64,000 bases of DNA from Streptomyces sp. AC550_RSS872 (GCF_019049285.1 NZ_JAGMUL010000011.1:1-64000); one strand, 5' to 3'. Shown: positions 36,577 to 45,900, numbered from the stretch's first letter. The notes: generated by a model not told the origin, from the letters alone. Numbers and translations: made by a program.

Positions 36577-36966
36577 TCAGCGGGCAGCGCGCTCCCGGGT
36601 GGTGCGGCGCAGCCCGATGAGTTCCGCGACCGCCTCCAGCCAGCGGGCCACGACCTCGTCGCCCTCCACGGGCCGGGCCACCGGCGCGGCCGCCTCCAGC
36701 CAGCCGCGCATCAGGTCCGAGGCCGCCGACTCGGGCAGCAGCTCCGGCAGCCGGGCGGTGTAGCCGGTGCCACCGCTGCGGACGGTCCTGCCGAGGAACG
36801 CCACCGAGCGAGGCTGGACCCCGAGGCGGTCGAGCGTGACCGCGGCGCCCACGGCTCCGTCGCCGAACAGGGCGCTGCGACGCGGGCCCGGGGCACCGAT
36901 GCCGTAGCGCAGGAGCATGGCGACGTCGGCCTGCACTGACTCTTCGTCGGTCTTGCCGGGGTTCAT
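36577..36966 (-). CDS. Unknown protein, last gene of the WXG/protease/inhibitor cassette
   Basis: 129 residues from the ATG at 36966, chosen because ggaggt lies 4 bases upstream. A second ATG at 36987 overlaps the inhibitor stop (ATGA) and would add 7 residues. There is no signal peptide or membrane helix. The sequence contains GPRRSALFGDGAVGAAVTLD and amphipathic helices toward the C-terminus (VARWLEAVAELIGLRR). I recognise no family. Its coupling to the inhibitor gene makes a role in the same system likely, for example as a chaperone for the secreted protein or a second, cytoplasmic immunity factor; this is inference only. Confidence 0.6.
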   Translation of the reverse strand: MNPGKTDEESVQADVAMLLRYGIGAPGPRRSALFGDGAVGAAVTLDRLGVQPRSVAFLGRTVRSGGTGYTARLPELLPESAASDLMRGWLEAAAPVARPVEGDEVVARWLEAVAELIGLRRTTRERAAR

Positions 36967-36983
36967 CGGTACCTCCGTTCCGG

Positions 36984-37427
36984 TCATCGCACGGTGACCG
37001 TGTAGATGAAGTACGCCGGGTCGTTGCCGGGGCTGCCCGTCGCGGTGCGGTCGTCGCCGTCGGGGCAGACGCCCAGGACGCAGTAGCTCATTTTGATCTT
37101 CGTGGTGCCCGCGGCGACGGCCTGGAAGGTGAAGGTCTGCGTACCGTCACCGCCCCCGTCGAGACCGCTGTCGCCCGCGAAGTCCTCCTCCCGGTCGCCC
37201 TCCTGGCGCACCGTGGCAAGGTCGGGACCGGGGTCTGCGATGCTCCAGTCCTGGCCCATCGAGGGGTTGGCCGGGAGCGTCAGCTCGAACGTGTCGCCCG
37301 CGTCCACCTCGATGGACCGTTCGTCGGCCTCGAACGTCTCGGGGCCGAAGAGGCCGCACCCGGACAGCATCACGGCCGTCAGCGGCAGGGCCAGGGCGGC
37401 GGCGGACAGGCGGTGGCGGGACTTCAC
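36984..37427 (-). CDS. Lipoprotein with chagasin (I42) cysteine-protease-inhibitor motif
   Basis: 147 residues. The start is the GTG at 37427 (ggaagg 9 bases upstream), giving a lipoprotein signal: VKSRHR n-region, hydrophobic core and lipobox LSGC with Cys24. The mature part of about 120 residues is all-beta by appearance and contains NPSMGQDW (54-61) after GDTFELTLPA. This matches the chagasin/I42 hallmark NPTTGYxW loop that inserts into papain-type active sites. The C-terminus (PAYFIYTVTV) fits the family's last strand. It lies 17 bp after the cysteine-peptidase gene, so it is probably the membrane-anchored inhibitor that protects the producing cell. Confidence 0.72.
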   Translation of the reverse strand: MKSRHRLSAAALALPLTAVMLSGCGLFGPETFEADERSIEVDAGDTFELTLPANPSMGQDWSIADPGPDLATVRQEGDREEDFAGDSGLDGGGDGTQTFTFQAVAAGTTKIKMSYCVLGVCPDGDDRTATGSPGNDPAYFIYTVTVR

Positions 37428-37444
37428 GGGGATCGGCCTTCCGT

Positions 37445-39061
37445 TCACTGGGCGGGCAGGTGGACGCCGTAGGCGTCGGGCAGGTCCTTGTCGGAGGCCT
37501 TGCCCATGTTGCCGTTGACGAAGTCGTCCTCGCTGACCCACGTGGTCGTCCCCCAGGGGTTGTAGACCTGAAGCATGTCGCCCTCCTGGCCGATGATCAT
37601 CATGGAGTGGCCGACCCGGTCGCCGTTCTCGTCCTTGCCCTCGACGCCGATCGGGACGGGTCTGCCCTCGGCGACGGCCAGCTGGATGTCGGGGAGCGCG
37701 TCCCTGCGGTCGTCCGCGCTCCGGATCTCCTGGAACTCGTACTCGCCGCCCGTGTGCGGGCTGATCTCCTTGTTGGAGATCTCGGTCTTGCCCTCGTTGT
37801 CCATGCCGTCGGGTGTCGTGCCGAAGGGGAAGTCGTACTCGTCGTTGCCGTCGCCCTCGTCGTGCATCCGCAGCTGCTCGTCGCGCAGCCGCTCCCGGAA
37901 GGCGTCAGGGTCGTCCTCCTGCCCGGACGGGCCGCCGGTGAGTTCGAGGGCGTACACCGGATCGACCATGGCGCGCCCGGTGACGACGGTCGAGGGCACG
38001 CAGGTGTTGCCTTCCTGCGACCACCTCTCGCCGTTGAACGTCTGCTGGTCCGTGTTGTGGTTGGAACCCTTGTTGGGGCCGCTGGTGTTGATCCCCTCGT
38101 CCTTCATGCTGTCCCCGGCGGTGGTGACCGGCGTCAAGTGCCGCCGCAGCCAGTCCGGGTCCTTGCCGTGGATCTTGTCGCGGAACTCGCCGACCTCCTT
38201 GACGTCGTACCCGGCGGCCAGTGCCTTCACCAGGTACGCCCGTTCCTGCGGGGTCTTCGCCTCGGCGAGCATCCGCTCGAACTCGGCCTCCTCGCGGGCG
38301 TCGAGGCGCTCCATCGCGCGGCCCGAGCGCTCCAGGTCGTTCGCGGTCAGCAGCTCGTTCATCTCCGCCGGGCCGCCGGGGCCCGCGATGTCGGCGAGCA
38401 CGAGGCGGTCGGCGGCGGAGATGTTGTCGGTCTTCATCTGGCCCGCCCGGGCCTCGGACGCCAGCTTGTTGAGGTCGCGCGCAGCGGCCCGCGCCGCGTC
38501 GTCGGCCACCTCCGCGGCGGTGTGCATCGTCTTGGCCCCCGCGGCCGCGATGCTGCGCGCCCGCAGCCGTTCCGCCTCCTCGGCGTCCTTCTCCACCATG
38601 TCGTCGAAGAAGCCGTCCTCACCGCCGAGCATGCCGAGCGCCTCGCGCAACTGCTCGCGGCCGCCCGCGTCCTGGGACTTGGCGTTGGTCAGCGCGTCGG
38701 CCAGGCGGAACAGGGCGCCGGCCGCCCCGCTGAACGCCTGCTCCATCTGCTCGGCGGAGCGCGCCGCCGCCATCACCACCTCGGACGCCCGCGCGCCGGT
38801 ACTGCCCACCCAGGCGTCGGGCAGGCCCTCGCTTGCGACCTTCTGCACCCGCCGGCGCACGTCGGCGACGTCGTCGATCTGTTTGCGGTAGGTCTTGGCG
38901 AGACCCTCGATGACCCCGGGGTCACCTACCGGCGCCGAGACGGCCAGGGCGTTGTTGATGGCCCCGATGAGATCGTTCTTGCTGGCGGCCGAGGAGATGG
39001 AGTCGTGGTACTCGGCGAGCTTCTGGCGCCGGTCGGTGGTGGATTCGCCTGCGTCGGACAT
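37445..39061 (-). CDS. WxG-headed protein with C-terminal papain/calpain-like cysteine peptidase
   Basis: 538 residues without a Sec signal. The N-terminal ~130 residues are helical with WVG (84-86), like WXG100/LXG headers of type VII-secreted effectors. Residues ~130-300 are Ala/Glu-rich helices, and ~320-340 is a Gly/Asn linker. The C-terminal domain has a peptidase triad: Cys354 (SQEGNTCVPS), His485 (RVGHSMMIIG) and Asn501 followed by PWG (VYNPWGTTTW). His...NPWG is typical of C39/papain/calpain-like folds. Next to a WXG100-like gene upstream (64 bp) and a chagasin-like lipoprotein downstream (17 bp), it reads as a secreted protease effector. Targets are unknown, and export is inferred. 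Confidence 0.7.
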   Translation of the reverse strand: MSDAGESTTDRRQKLAEYHDSISSAASKNDLIGAINNALAVSAPVGDPGVIEGLAKTYRKQIDDVADVRRRVQKVASEGLPDAWVGSTGARASEVVMAAARSAEQMEQAFSGAAGALFRLADALTNAKSQDAGGREQLREALGMLGGEDGFFDDMVEKDAEEAERLRARSIAAAGAKTMHTAAEVADDAARAAARDLNKLASEARAGQMKTDNISAADRLVLADIAGPGGPAEMNELLTANDLERSGRAMERLDAREEAEFERMLAEAKTPQERAYLVKALAAGYDVKEVGEFRDKIHGKDPDWLRRHLTPVTTAGDSMKDEGINTSGPNKGSNHNTDQQTFNGERWSQEGNTCVPSTVVTGRAMVDPVYALELTGGPSGQEDDPDAFRERLRDEQLRMHDEGDGNDEYDFPFGTTPDGMDNEGKTEISNKEISPHTGGEYEFQEIRSADDRRDALPDIQLAVAEGRPVPIGVEGKDENGDRVGHSMMIIGQEGDMLQVYNPWGTTTWVSEDDFVNGNMGKASDKDLPDAYGVHLPAQ

Positions 39062-39125
39062 GACGGGTGCGGCCTTCTGTCGTGGTGAGGGCAGGAGTGC
39101 GGACTCGCAGGTGGACGTAGGACGC

Positions 39126-39506
39126 TCAGCCGAAGTCGGACAGGCCGCGCGGCGGAGTGCCGGGCGCGGGCATGGTCGTCACGCTCTCGCCGCCCGCCGC
39201 GCTCATGCCCCGGATGGAGGCGTGCTCGGCGCCCTGGTAGTTCGCCTTGGACACCCGCACCTTGTCGGCCAGCTCGTGCAGGGCACTCTCCAGGACCTTG
39301 GCCTCGGCCTGCCAGTCACCGGCGAAGTTGTTGTACGCGGGGCCCGCGTCGGAGCCGCCGAGGACGTCCGAGGGGTAGCAGGTGGTGTCCTTGACCGCCC
39401 CGGCGATGGCACCGACGTCGTCACCCGCCGTGTCGAGCGTCTGCGCCTCGCTGTTCATCGCGCTCGTCTGGACTTGATAGCCCCCGGCGTGCCCTTGCAC
39501 GGTCAT
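39126..39506 (-). CDS. WXG100-like (ESAT-6 family) secreted protein
   Basis: 126 residues, predicted helix-turn-helix. The turn is around GDWQAE (Trp65) rather than a strict W-x-G, so it is a divergent member. YQGAE at 90-94 fits the YxxxD/E export signal used by type VII secretion. A flexible Pro/Gly tail ends the protein. ATG at 39506 behind a G-rich stretch. It is the first gene of the four-gene cassette and the likely export partner of the next one. No EccC-type ATPase or other secretion component is in the window, so secretion would need a system elsewhere. Confidence 0.7.
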   Translation of the reverse strand: MTVQGHAGGYQVQTSAMNSEAQTLDTAGDDVGAIAGAVKDTTCYPSDVLGGSDAGPAYNNFAGDWQAEAKVLESALHELADKVRVSKANYQGAEHASIRGMSAAGGESVTTMPAPGTPPRGLSDFG

Positions 39507-39742
39507 GTCCGGCCCCCGTTTTCTGATCTTGAGGGCGCAATGTAGCAGGGGCCGGTGTCATGAACACTGCGATGACTCGCGATCGCAGGTTGCCGGGCGC
39601 CGGCACCTTCGACTCATGCCCGCGAACGCCGTCGTCGTACCCGGCCTGGGCGCAGCTCGGCTCGCTCCCGGTCGCGAGCGGCGTACCCCGACCCGACGAC
39701 GGGACATGGCCTGGACCTCCTCGGAGCCGGCGAGGAGGAACC

Positions 39743-40117
39743 ATGGCTGACCAGCGTGACGGGGGGACCGCATCGTGGTCGGGATGGACGGTTCGGACTC
39801 GTCGAAGAAGGCCCTTCGGCGGGCGGTGCGGCAGGCGGAGCTCACGCGGGGTGAGGTGAGGTGCCGACGGTGACCGCCTGGGGCATGCCGCAGTTTCACG
39901 GCGCGCTCGGCTGGCTGTCCCCGTCGAGCAGCGACGAAGGGACGCTGGAAGGCCGGGCACGCACTACGGCACGCCCGCCGGCGTGCTGCTCCGTATGGCG
40001 CGGGACGCGTCCCTGCTCGTGGTCGGCAGCCGGGGGCTCGGAGGGCTCGCCGGGCTGCTGCTGGGGTCCGTCGCCCAGCACTGTGCGCAGCACGCGGCCT
40101 GTCCGGTCTGGGAGGTG
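39743..40117 (+). pseudogene. Universal stress protein (UspA family), degraded
   Basis: Pieces of one USP appear in order in different frames: MADQRDGG behind a strong gaggagg; IVVGMDGSDSSKKALRRAVR (from ~39770); TVTAWGMPQFHGALGWLSPS (from ~39866); then YGTPAGVLL and ARDASLLVVGSRGLGGLAG up to SVAQHCAQHAACPVWEVR. Each change of frame needs an indel, and about 50 residues between LEGRA and HYGTP are missing. The ATP-binding GSRG-like motif survives but no continuous product can be made. It then runs directly into a fragment of a different gene. Confidence 0.8.
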
Positions 40118-40339
40118 CGCAGCGAGGTCCGGGCGTTCACGTACTCGGCCGGGCTGTGCCAGGTGGCGCTGGACCGGGCCGTGCGGATGGGGGAGCGGCT
40201 GGCCCTGCCCGGGCGGGTCGCCCAGTGGCGGGCCTCGGCCGACGAACTGCGCCGGCTCATCCTGGAGCAGTCCTGGGACGAGCGGGCGCGGACCCCGGAC
40301 CTGTTGCACGAGCCGACGGCCCCGCCGGACGACGTCTGA
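40118..40339 (+). pseudogene. Fragment of a GH15 glucoamylase-like glycosyl hydrolase
   Basis: In frame after the USP tail, the sequence FTYSAGLCQVALDRAVRMGE and then RVAQWRASADELRRLILEQS matches the catalytic-domain segment of GH15 enzymes (typical pattern MCWVALDRA...R..ERGW). Only about 60 residues are present. The junction with USP at VWEVR shows two genes joined by deletion. Confidence 0.6.
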
Positions 40340-40637
40340 CGACTCCCCCGATGCGGCCCGCCTGCTCGCGGAGAGGCTGGGCATCCCCTTCGCGGAGGCA
40401 GACGACCTGCACCCGCCGGCCAACATCGCCAAGATGTCGGCCGGCATCCCGCTCGACGACGCGGACCGGCAACCCTGGCTGGAGTCCCATCTCTTCGCCG
40501 CCCTCGGCCGGCCCGTCCTGGACGGCCTCGGCGTGGTCGGCGGCGGCGCACACGTCCGCCACGAGGACGTCCTGCTGGACCGCGTCCCCGCACGGACGGC
40601 ACGGCTGGCGGGGCTGCTCACGGCGTACGCGCAGTAG
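40340..40637 (+). pseudogene. Gluconokinase fragment followed by unrecognised C-terminal sequence
   Basis: ARLLAERLGIPFAEADDLHP then PANIAKMSAGIPLDDADRQP matches the segment just after the Walker A of gluconate kinases. The N-terminal P-loop (GVSGSGKTT) is missing. After PWLESH the match stops, and about 45 residues (GRPVLDGLGVVGGGAHVRHE...) come from something I do not recognise. This is the third fused gene piece in 900 bp. Confidence 0.65.
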
Positions 40638-40696
40638 TTGCCGGATCGTGTCCCTGACCCGCATCCGACCGGCCCGCTCCCGGCGTCTACGACGGT

Positions 40697-41821
40697 ATGG
40701 ATCTCGAAAAGCCACCACCGCCGCACCGCCCGGCACCCCAGGAACCCCAGGGGTGCCTGGTGGCCGCGATCCGCGTTCCGGTCCGGATCGTGGTGCTCGT
40801 GCTGGTCGTGCCGGTACGGATGGCGTGGGACGCGCTCGTCGTCGCCGGACGCTTCCTGAACGACACCGTGCTCCGGCCCGTGGGGCGGGCGCTGCTGTGG
40901 CTCGGGCGGGCGCTGTTCGTGTGGCCGTTCGTGGCGCTGTGGCGGTACGTCGTCGTGCCGGTGGCGCAGGGGCTCGCCTGGCTGGGGAACGTCCTTCTCG
41001 TCGTGCCCCTCGTATGGCTGTACCGGTACGTCCTGACTCCCGTCGGGCACGCGTGCGCGTGGCTCGCGCGAGGGATCGGGGCCGGCCTGGGGTGGCTCTA
41101 CGCGCGCGTGCTCACTCCGATCGGGCACGCGGTGATGTGGGTCCTGCGAGGATGCGGGGCCGTACTAGCCGCGATCGGGCTCGGCATCTTTGCCGCGGTG
41201 GCCTGGCTGGCGCGGTATCTCCTCGTCGTCCCCGCCCGGTGGGTGTACGCGTGGATCCTCACGCCGGTCGGGCAGGCCGTCGCCTGGTGCGCGAGGGGCC
41301 TCGTGTGGCTCCTGAGCACGGTCGTCACCGGTATCGGGCTCGCCCTGTACTGGATCGCGCGCGTGCTGTTCGTGCTGCCCGCGCTGGGCCTGTACCGCTG
41401 GGTCCTCACACCCGTCGGCCATGTGCTCGCCGTCGTCGGCAGGGAGATCCGGGACGCGCTCGGGCACGCCTGGCGGGTCGCCGGGCGGATCTCGCTCGCC
41501 GTCGGACGGTTCCTCGCGAGCCTCTTCCGGTGGACCTTCGTGGAGCCGGTGCGCTGGGTGTACCGGACGGTGCTCACACCGGTCGGGCACGTCGTCCGGG
41601 ACGCGGTGCTGCGGCCCGTCGCCGAGGCCGCGCGCAGTGTGGGACGCGCCACCCGGCAGGCCCTCACCGCCGCCCGCGAGTCCGTACGGCAGGCGCGGGC
41701 CGACTTCCGGCGGATGCTCTTCGGCGAGCCGAAGCAGCCGGAAGCAGTCGCCCGGCGGGAACCTCGCGGCCGCGAGACACGTACTCTTGGTAGCAGTACG
41801 ACCGCTCTCACGAAGGACTGA
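40697..41821 (+). CDS. Membrane protein built from LTPVGH repeats
   Basis: 374 residues. A Pro-rich cytoplasmic start is followed by a series of hydrophobic/amphipathic helices. The motif (V/I)LTP(V/I)G(H/Q) recurs five times, at about residues 115, 137, 191, 237 and 293. Each is preceded by a Tyr/Trp-Arg pair (YRYVLTPVGH, YARVLTPIGH, YAWILTPVGQ, YRWVLTPVGH, YRTVLTPVGH) and mostly followed by a Trp/Arg-rich turn. Two related LRPVG/VVPVA units come earlier. The C-terminal 80 residues are basic and amphipathic. I recognise no family. It lies just upstream of TIGR03936 and rne on the same strand. Confidence 0.75.
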   Translation: MDLEKPPPPHRPAPQEPQGCLVAAIRVPVRIVVLVLVVPVRMAWDALVVAGRFLNDTVLRPVGRALLWLGRALFVWPFVALWRYVVVPVAQGLAWLGNVLLVVPLVWLYRYVLTPVGHACAWLARGIGAGLGWLYARVLTPIGHAVMWVLRGCGAVLAAIGLGIFAAVAWLARYLLVVPARWVYAWILTPVGQAVAWCARGLVWLLSTVVTGIGLALYWIARVLFVLPALGLYRWVLTPVGHVLAVVGREIRDALGHAWRVAGRISLAVGRFLASLFRWTFVEPVRWVYRTVLTPVGHVVRDAVLRPVAEAARSVGRATRQALTAARESVRQARADFRRMLFGEPKQPEAVARREPRGRETRTLGSSTTALTKD

Positions 41822-41869
41822 ACGACACTGGGCAAGCGACAGCCCGTAGGCCCGCCGCCCGCACCAGCG

Positions 41870-42652
41870 GTGCAGCGCATCCGACTGCGCTACACCAAGC
41901 GCGGCCGCCTCCGGTTCACCAGCCACCGTGACTTCCAGCGCGCCTTCGAGCGTGCGCTGCGCCGCGCCGAGGTGCCGATGGCGTACTCGGCGGGGTTCAC
42001 GCCGCATCCGAAGGTGTCGTACGCCAATGCCGCACCCACCGGCACGGGCAGTGAGGCGGAGTACCTGGAGATCGCGCTCACCGAGGCGCGCGATCCGGAG
42101 CAGCTGAGACTGCTCCTCGACGAGTCGATGCCCACCGGGCTGGATATCGTCGAGTCGGTCGAGGCCCGCACCTCCGGGCTCGCCGACCGGCTCACGGCGT
42201 CCGTCTGGGAGCTACGGCTCGACGGCGTGGACCCGGCCGAGGCCGACCGCGCGGTCGCCGCCTTCAACGCCGCGGAGACCGTCGAGGTCCAGCGCATGAC
42301 CAAGAACGGCGTACGCACCTTCGACGCCCGTCCGGCGGTCGTCCACCTGGAAAGCACCAACGGAACAGAAACGCACAGTTCGCCTGCTGATAGGCCGACC
42401 GACCAGCCCTGTGCGATACTGCGGCTGGTTGTTCGGCACGTGACGCCTGCCGTACGACCCGACGACGTCCTGTCCGGTCTCCGCGCCGTGGCCGACCTGG
42501 CGCCGCCGGTCCCCGCAGCGGTGACCAGGCTGGCGCAGGGGCTGTTCGATGAAGAGACCGGCACGGTGACCGACCCGCTCGCGCCCGACCGCGAGGCAGC
42601 GACGGCCCCAACCAAGGCCGAGAACGCTGCCGCCGCGACGGCGTCGGCGTAA
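41870..42652 (+). CDS. TIGR03936 / DUF2344 radical SAM-associated protein
   Basis: 260 residues. The conserved N-terminal block is RIRLRYTKRGRLRFTSHRDF, then RALRRAEVPMAYSAGFTPHP and VSYANAAPTGTGSEAEYLEI, diagnostic for the family. It is the partner of TIGR03960 (34.3 kb here), often adjacent or fused. Function is unknown, presumably RNA-related since it precedes rne. The GTG at 41870 gives MQRIRLRY. In-frame sequence extends upstream (GKRQPVGPPPAPA) to a CTG at 41828; this segment resembles conserved N-termini I recall, so the true start may be that CTG. The C-terminal ~60 residues are Ala/Thr-rich. Confidence 0.88.
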   Translation: MQRIRLRYTKRGRLRFTSHRDFQRAFERALRRAEVPMAYSAGFTPHPKVSYANAAPTGTGSEAEYLEIALTEARDPEQLRLLLDESMPTGLDIVESVEARTSGLADRLTASVWELRLDGVDPAEADRAVAAFNAAETVEVQRMTKNGVRTFDARPAVVHLESTNGTETHSSPADRPTDQPCAILRLVVRHVTPAVRPDDVLSGLRAVADLAPPVPAAVTRLAQGLFDEETGTVTDPLAPDREAATAPTKAENAAAATASA

Positions 42653-42914
42653 GGAAGGTCCCGCGTAGGGACGGACGTCGAAGCGCCGCCCTCGTACTCG
42701 GGAGCCACCTGGGTCGGGCAGCGCACCGACCAGAAGACTTTCGCCAGGCCGTACGCATTCGGCGTACGGAACCGGCGAGACAGGACACAGAGAGCTCCCG
42801 TGCGGCGCCCGCGCCCCGGACGGCGGCAGTCGCGCAACGCGCGAGCCGCGGACGTCACCGGCATATCGCCGGACCAGGCGCGGCGCCCGGGAGCCTGACG
42901 GGAGAAACGCCCGC

Positions 42915-45900
42915 ATGCTCGAACCGACCGAACCCAATGAGGGTTCCGAACTGAACACTCCCAGCGACACCCTGCCGCCGCGTCGTCGGCGCCGTGCCGC
43001 CTCCCGCCCGGCGGGCCCGCCGTCGGCTGCCGCCGAGACCCACCCCGCAGAGGTGGTCGAGCCGGCCATACCGGTCGCCGAGACCGCCGATGTGGCGGCA
43101 CTGAGCGACGAGGCCGAAACGGCTGAGAAGCCTGATGAGAGCGTCGAGGCCGAGGTGACTCCTGAGGCCGCGGAGACCGAGGAGCGCGCAGAGACCGAAG
43201 CGGCGGAAGAGGCGGCGGAGGCCCCACCTGCCCCCCGTTCGCGTCGTCGTGCGGTGCGCCGCGCGTCCGCGCCCGCCGGGGCTCCGGCCGCCGCCGAGGC
43301 CGCCGAGACCGTGGTGCCCGTGACTGCCACCGCGCCGGTCGCCGAGGAGGCCCCAGCCGCTGCCGAGAGCACCGAGGTGACCGAGGAGGCGGCGCCGCCC
43401 CGTACGCGTCGTCGTGCGGTGCGCCGCGCGTCCGCCCCTGCCGGCGCCCCCGCCGCGGCCGAGGCTGCCGAGAGCACCGCCCCCGCCGAGGTGCCCGCCA
43501 CCGCTGAGGCTGCCGCCCCTGCGGAGGCGGAGGAGACCGTCGAGGAGGCGGCCCCCCGTCGTACGCGTCGCCGTGCCACGCGTCGGGTGTCCGCACCCGA
43601 GGCCGCTCCGGCCGACGAGAGCGCCGAGGCGCCGGTGAGCGCCGAAGCCCCCGCCGAGGCGGAGGAGGCCGCCGAGGCTGCCGAGGAGGCCGCCCCGCGT
43701 CGTACGCGTCGCCGTGCCACCCGCCGTGTCGCCGCGCCCGCCGAGGCCGCTGCCGACCAGGCTCCCGCCGAGACGCCGGTGACGGCGGAGACGCCCGTGA
43801 CCCCCGGCATCGAGACCGAGACCGCCGCCGTCGCCGGTGTCGCCGCGCCCGCCGAGGAGCCCGCGGCCGAGGCCGACGAGGAGGCCGGCCCCCGCCGTCG
43901 CCGTCGGGTCGTCCGACGGGCCGCCGCCGGATTCGCCGCCCCCGCTCAGGCCCCGGCCTCCGAGGCCCCCGAGGCTCCGCGCCCGGCACGCCCCGCCGTG
44001 GCCGTGTTCCAGGCGCCCGTGTTCACCGAGCCGCAGTTCCAGACGCCCCAGCGGGCCGCCGCAGAGGCTGCCGCCGAGGCGGAGACCGAGGACGTGGCGG
44101 AGGCTCCTGCGGAGGAGCAGCCCGCGGCGGCGCGGCGTCGTCGTCGGCGCCGTGGCGCCGGGTACGGCGAGGAGACCGAGGCCCAGGCCGTCGAGACCGC
44201 AGTCGAGGACGAGACCGAGGAAGCCGAGGAAGCCGAAGAGGCCGCCGAGGACGTCGTCGAGGGCGAGGACTCCGACGAGACCGAGGAGACCGGGTCGCGT
44301 CGGCGTCGTCGCCGTGGCGGCCGTCGCCGGCGTCGCGGTGACGCCGCGGACGCCGAGTCCGAGGGCGCTGACACCGAGGACGAGGCCGCGGCCGAGCAGG
44401 CCGCGCAGGACGCCGAGGACACCGCCGAGCAGGAGGAAGAGGACGCCGAGGACGCCCGCGAGGAGGGCGGCGGCTCCAGCTCCAGCAGCCGTCGCCGCCG
44501 TCGCCGTCGGCGTCGCGCCGGTGACTCCGCCGTCGACAGCGAGCCCGGTGACGGCGACCCCGAGCGCACCGTCGTCAAGGTCCGCGAGCCCCGCCCGAAG
44601 GCGGAGCCGTCCGACGAGGTGCAGTCCATCAAGGGCTCCACGCGTCTGGAGGCCAAGAAGCAGCGCCGCCGCGAAGGCCGTGAACAGGGCCGCCGCCGCG
44701 TGCCGATCATCACCGAGGCCGAGTTCCTGGCCCGCCGTGAGGCCGTCGAGCGCGTGATGGTCGTCCGGCAGAGCGGCGAGCGCACGCAGATCGGCGTCCT
44801 CGAGGACAACGTGCTCGTCGAGCACTACGTCAACAAGGAGCAGGCGACCTCGTACGTCGGCAACGTCTACCTGGGCAAGGTCCAGAACGTGCTGCCGTCG
44901 ATGGAAGCGGCCTTCATCGACATCGGCAAGGGACGCAACGCCGTCCTGTACGCCGGTGAGGTCAACTTCGAGGCGCTCGGCATGGCCAACGGCCCGCGGC
45001 GCATCGAGTCCGCCCTCAAGTCCGGCCAGTCCGTGCTCGTCCAGGTGACGAAGGACCCGATCGGTCACAAGGGCGCCCGTCTGACCAGCCAGGTCTCCCT
45101 GCCGGGCCGCTACCTCGTGTACGTCCCCGAGGGCTCGATGACCGGCATCAGCCGCAAGCTGCCCGACACCGAGCGCGCGCGTCTGAAGACCATCCTCAAG
45201 AAGATCGTCCCCGAGGACGCGGGCGTCATCGTGCGCACCGCCGCCGAGGGCGCGAGCGAGGACGAGCTGCGCCGTGACGTCGAGCGGCTCCAGGCACAGT
45301 GGGAAGAGATCCAGAAGAAGGCCAAGAACGGCAACGCTCCGACGCTGCTGTACGGCGAGCCGGACATGACCGTCCGGGTCGTCCGGGACATCTTCAACGA
45401 GGACTTCTCCAAGGTCGTCGTCAGCGGTGACGACGCCTGGGAGACAGTCCACGGGTACGTCTCGCACGTGGCGCCGGACCTGGCCGAGCGGCTGTCGAAG
45501 TGGACCAGCGAGGTCGACGTCTTCGCCACGTACCGGATCGACGAGCAGCTCGCCAAGGCGCTGGACCGCAAGGTCTGGCTGCCCAGCGGCGGTTCGCTGG
45601 TGATCGACCGGACCGAGGCGATGGTCGTGGTCGACGTCAACACCGGCAAGTTCACCGGACAGGGCGGCAACCTCGAGGAGACCGTCACCAGGAACAACCT
45701 GGAGGCGGCCGAGGAGATCGTCCGCCAGCTGCGGCTGCGCGACCTCGGCGGCATCATCGTCATCGACTTCATCGACATGGTGCTGGAGTCCAACCGGGAC
45801 CTGGTGCTGCGGCGTCTGCTGGAGTGCCTGGGCCGGGACCGTACGAAGCACCAGGTCGCCGAGGTCACCTCGCTGGGCCTGGTCCAGATGACCCGTAAGC

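Noticed and set aside
39983..40339. A 118-residue USP-like gene
   Set aside because: Its first part is the tail of a frameshifted USP and the second part is a GH15 fragment, so it is a chimera of two relics without its own start signal.
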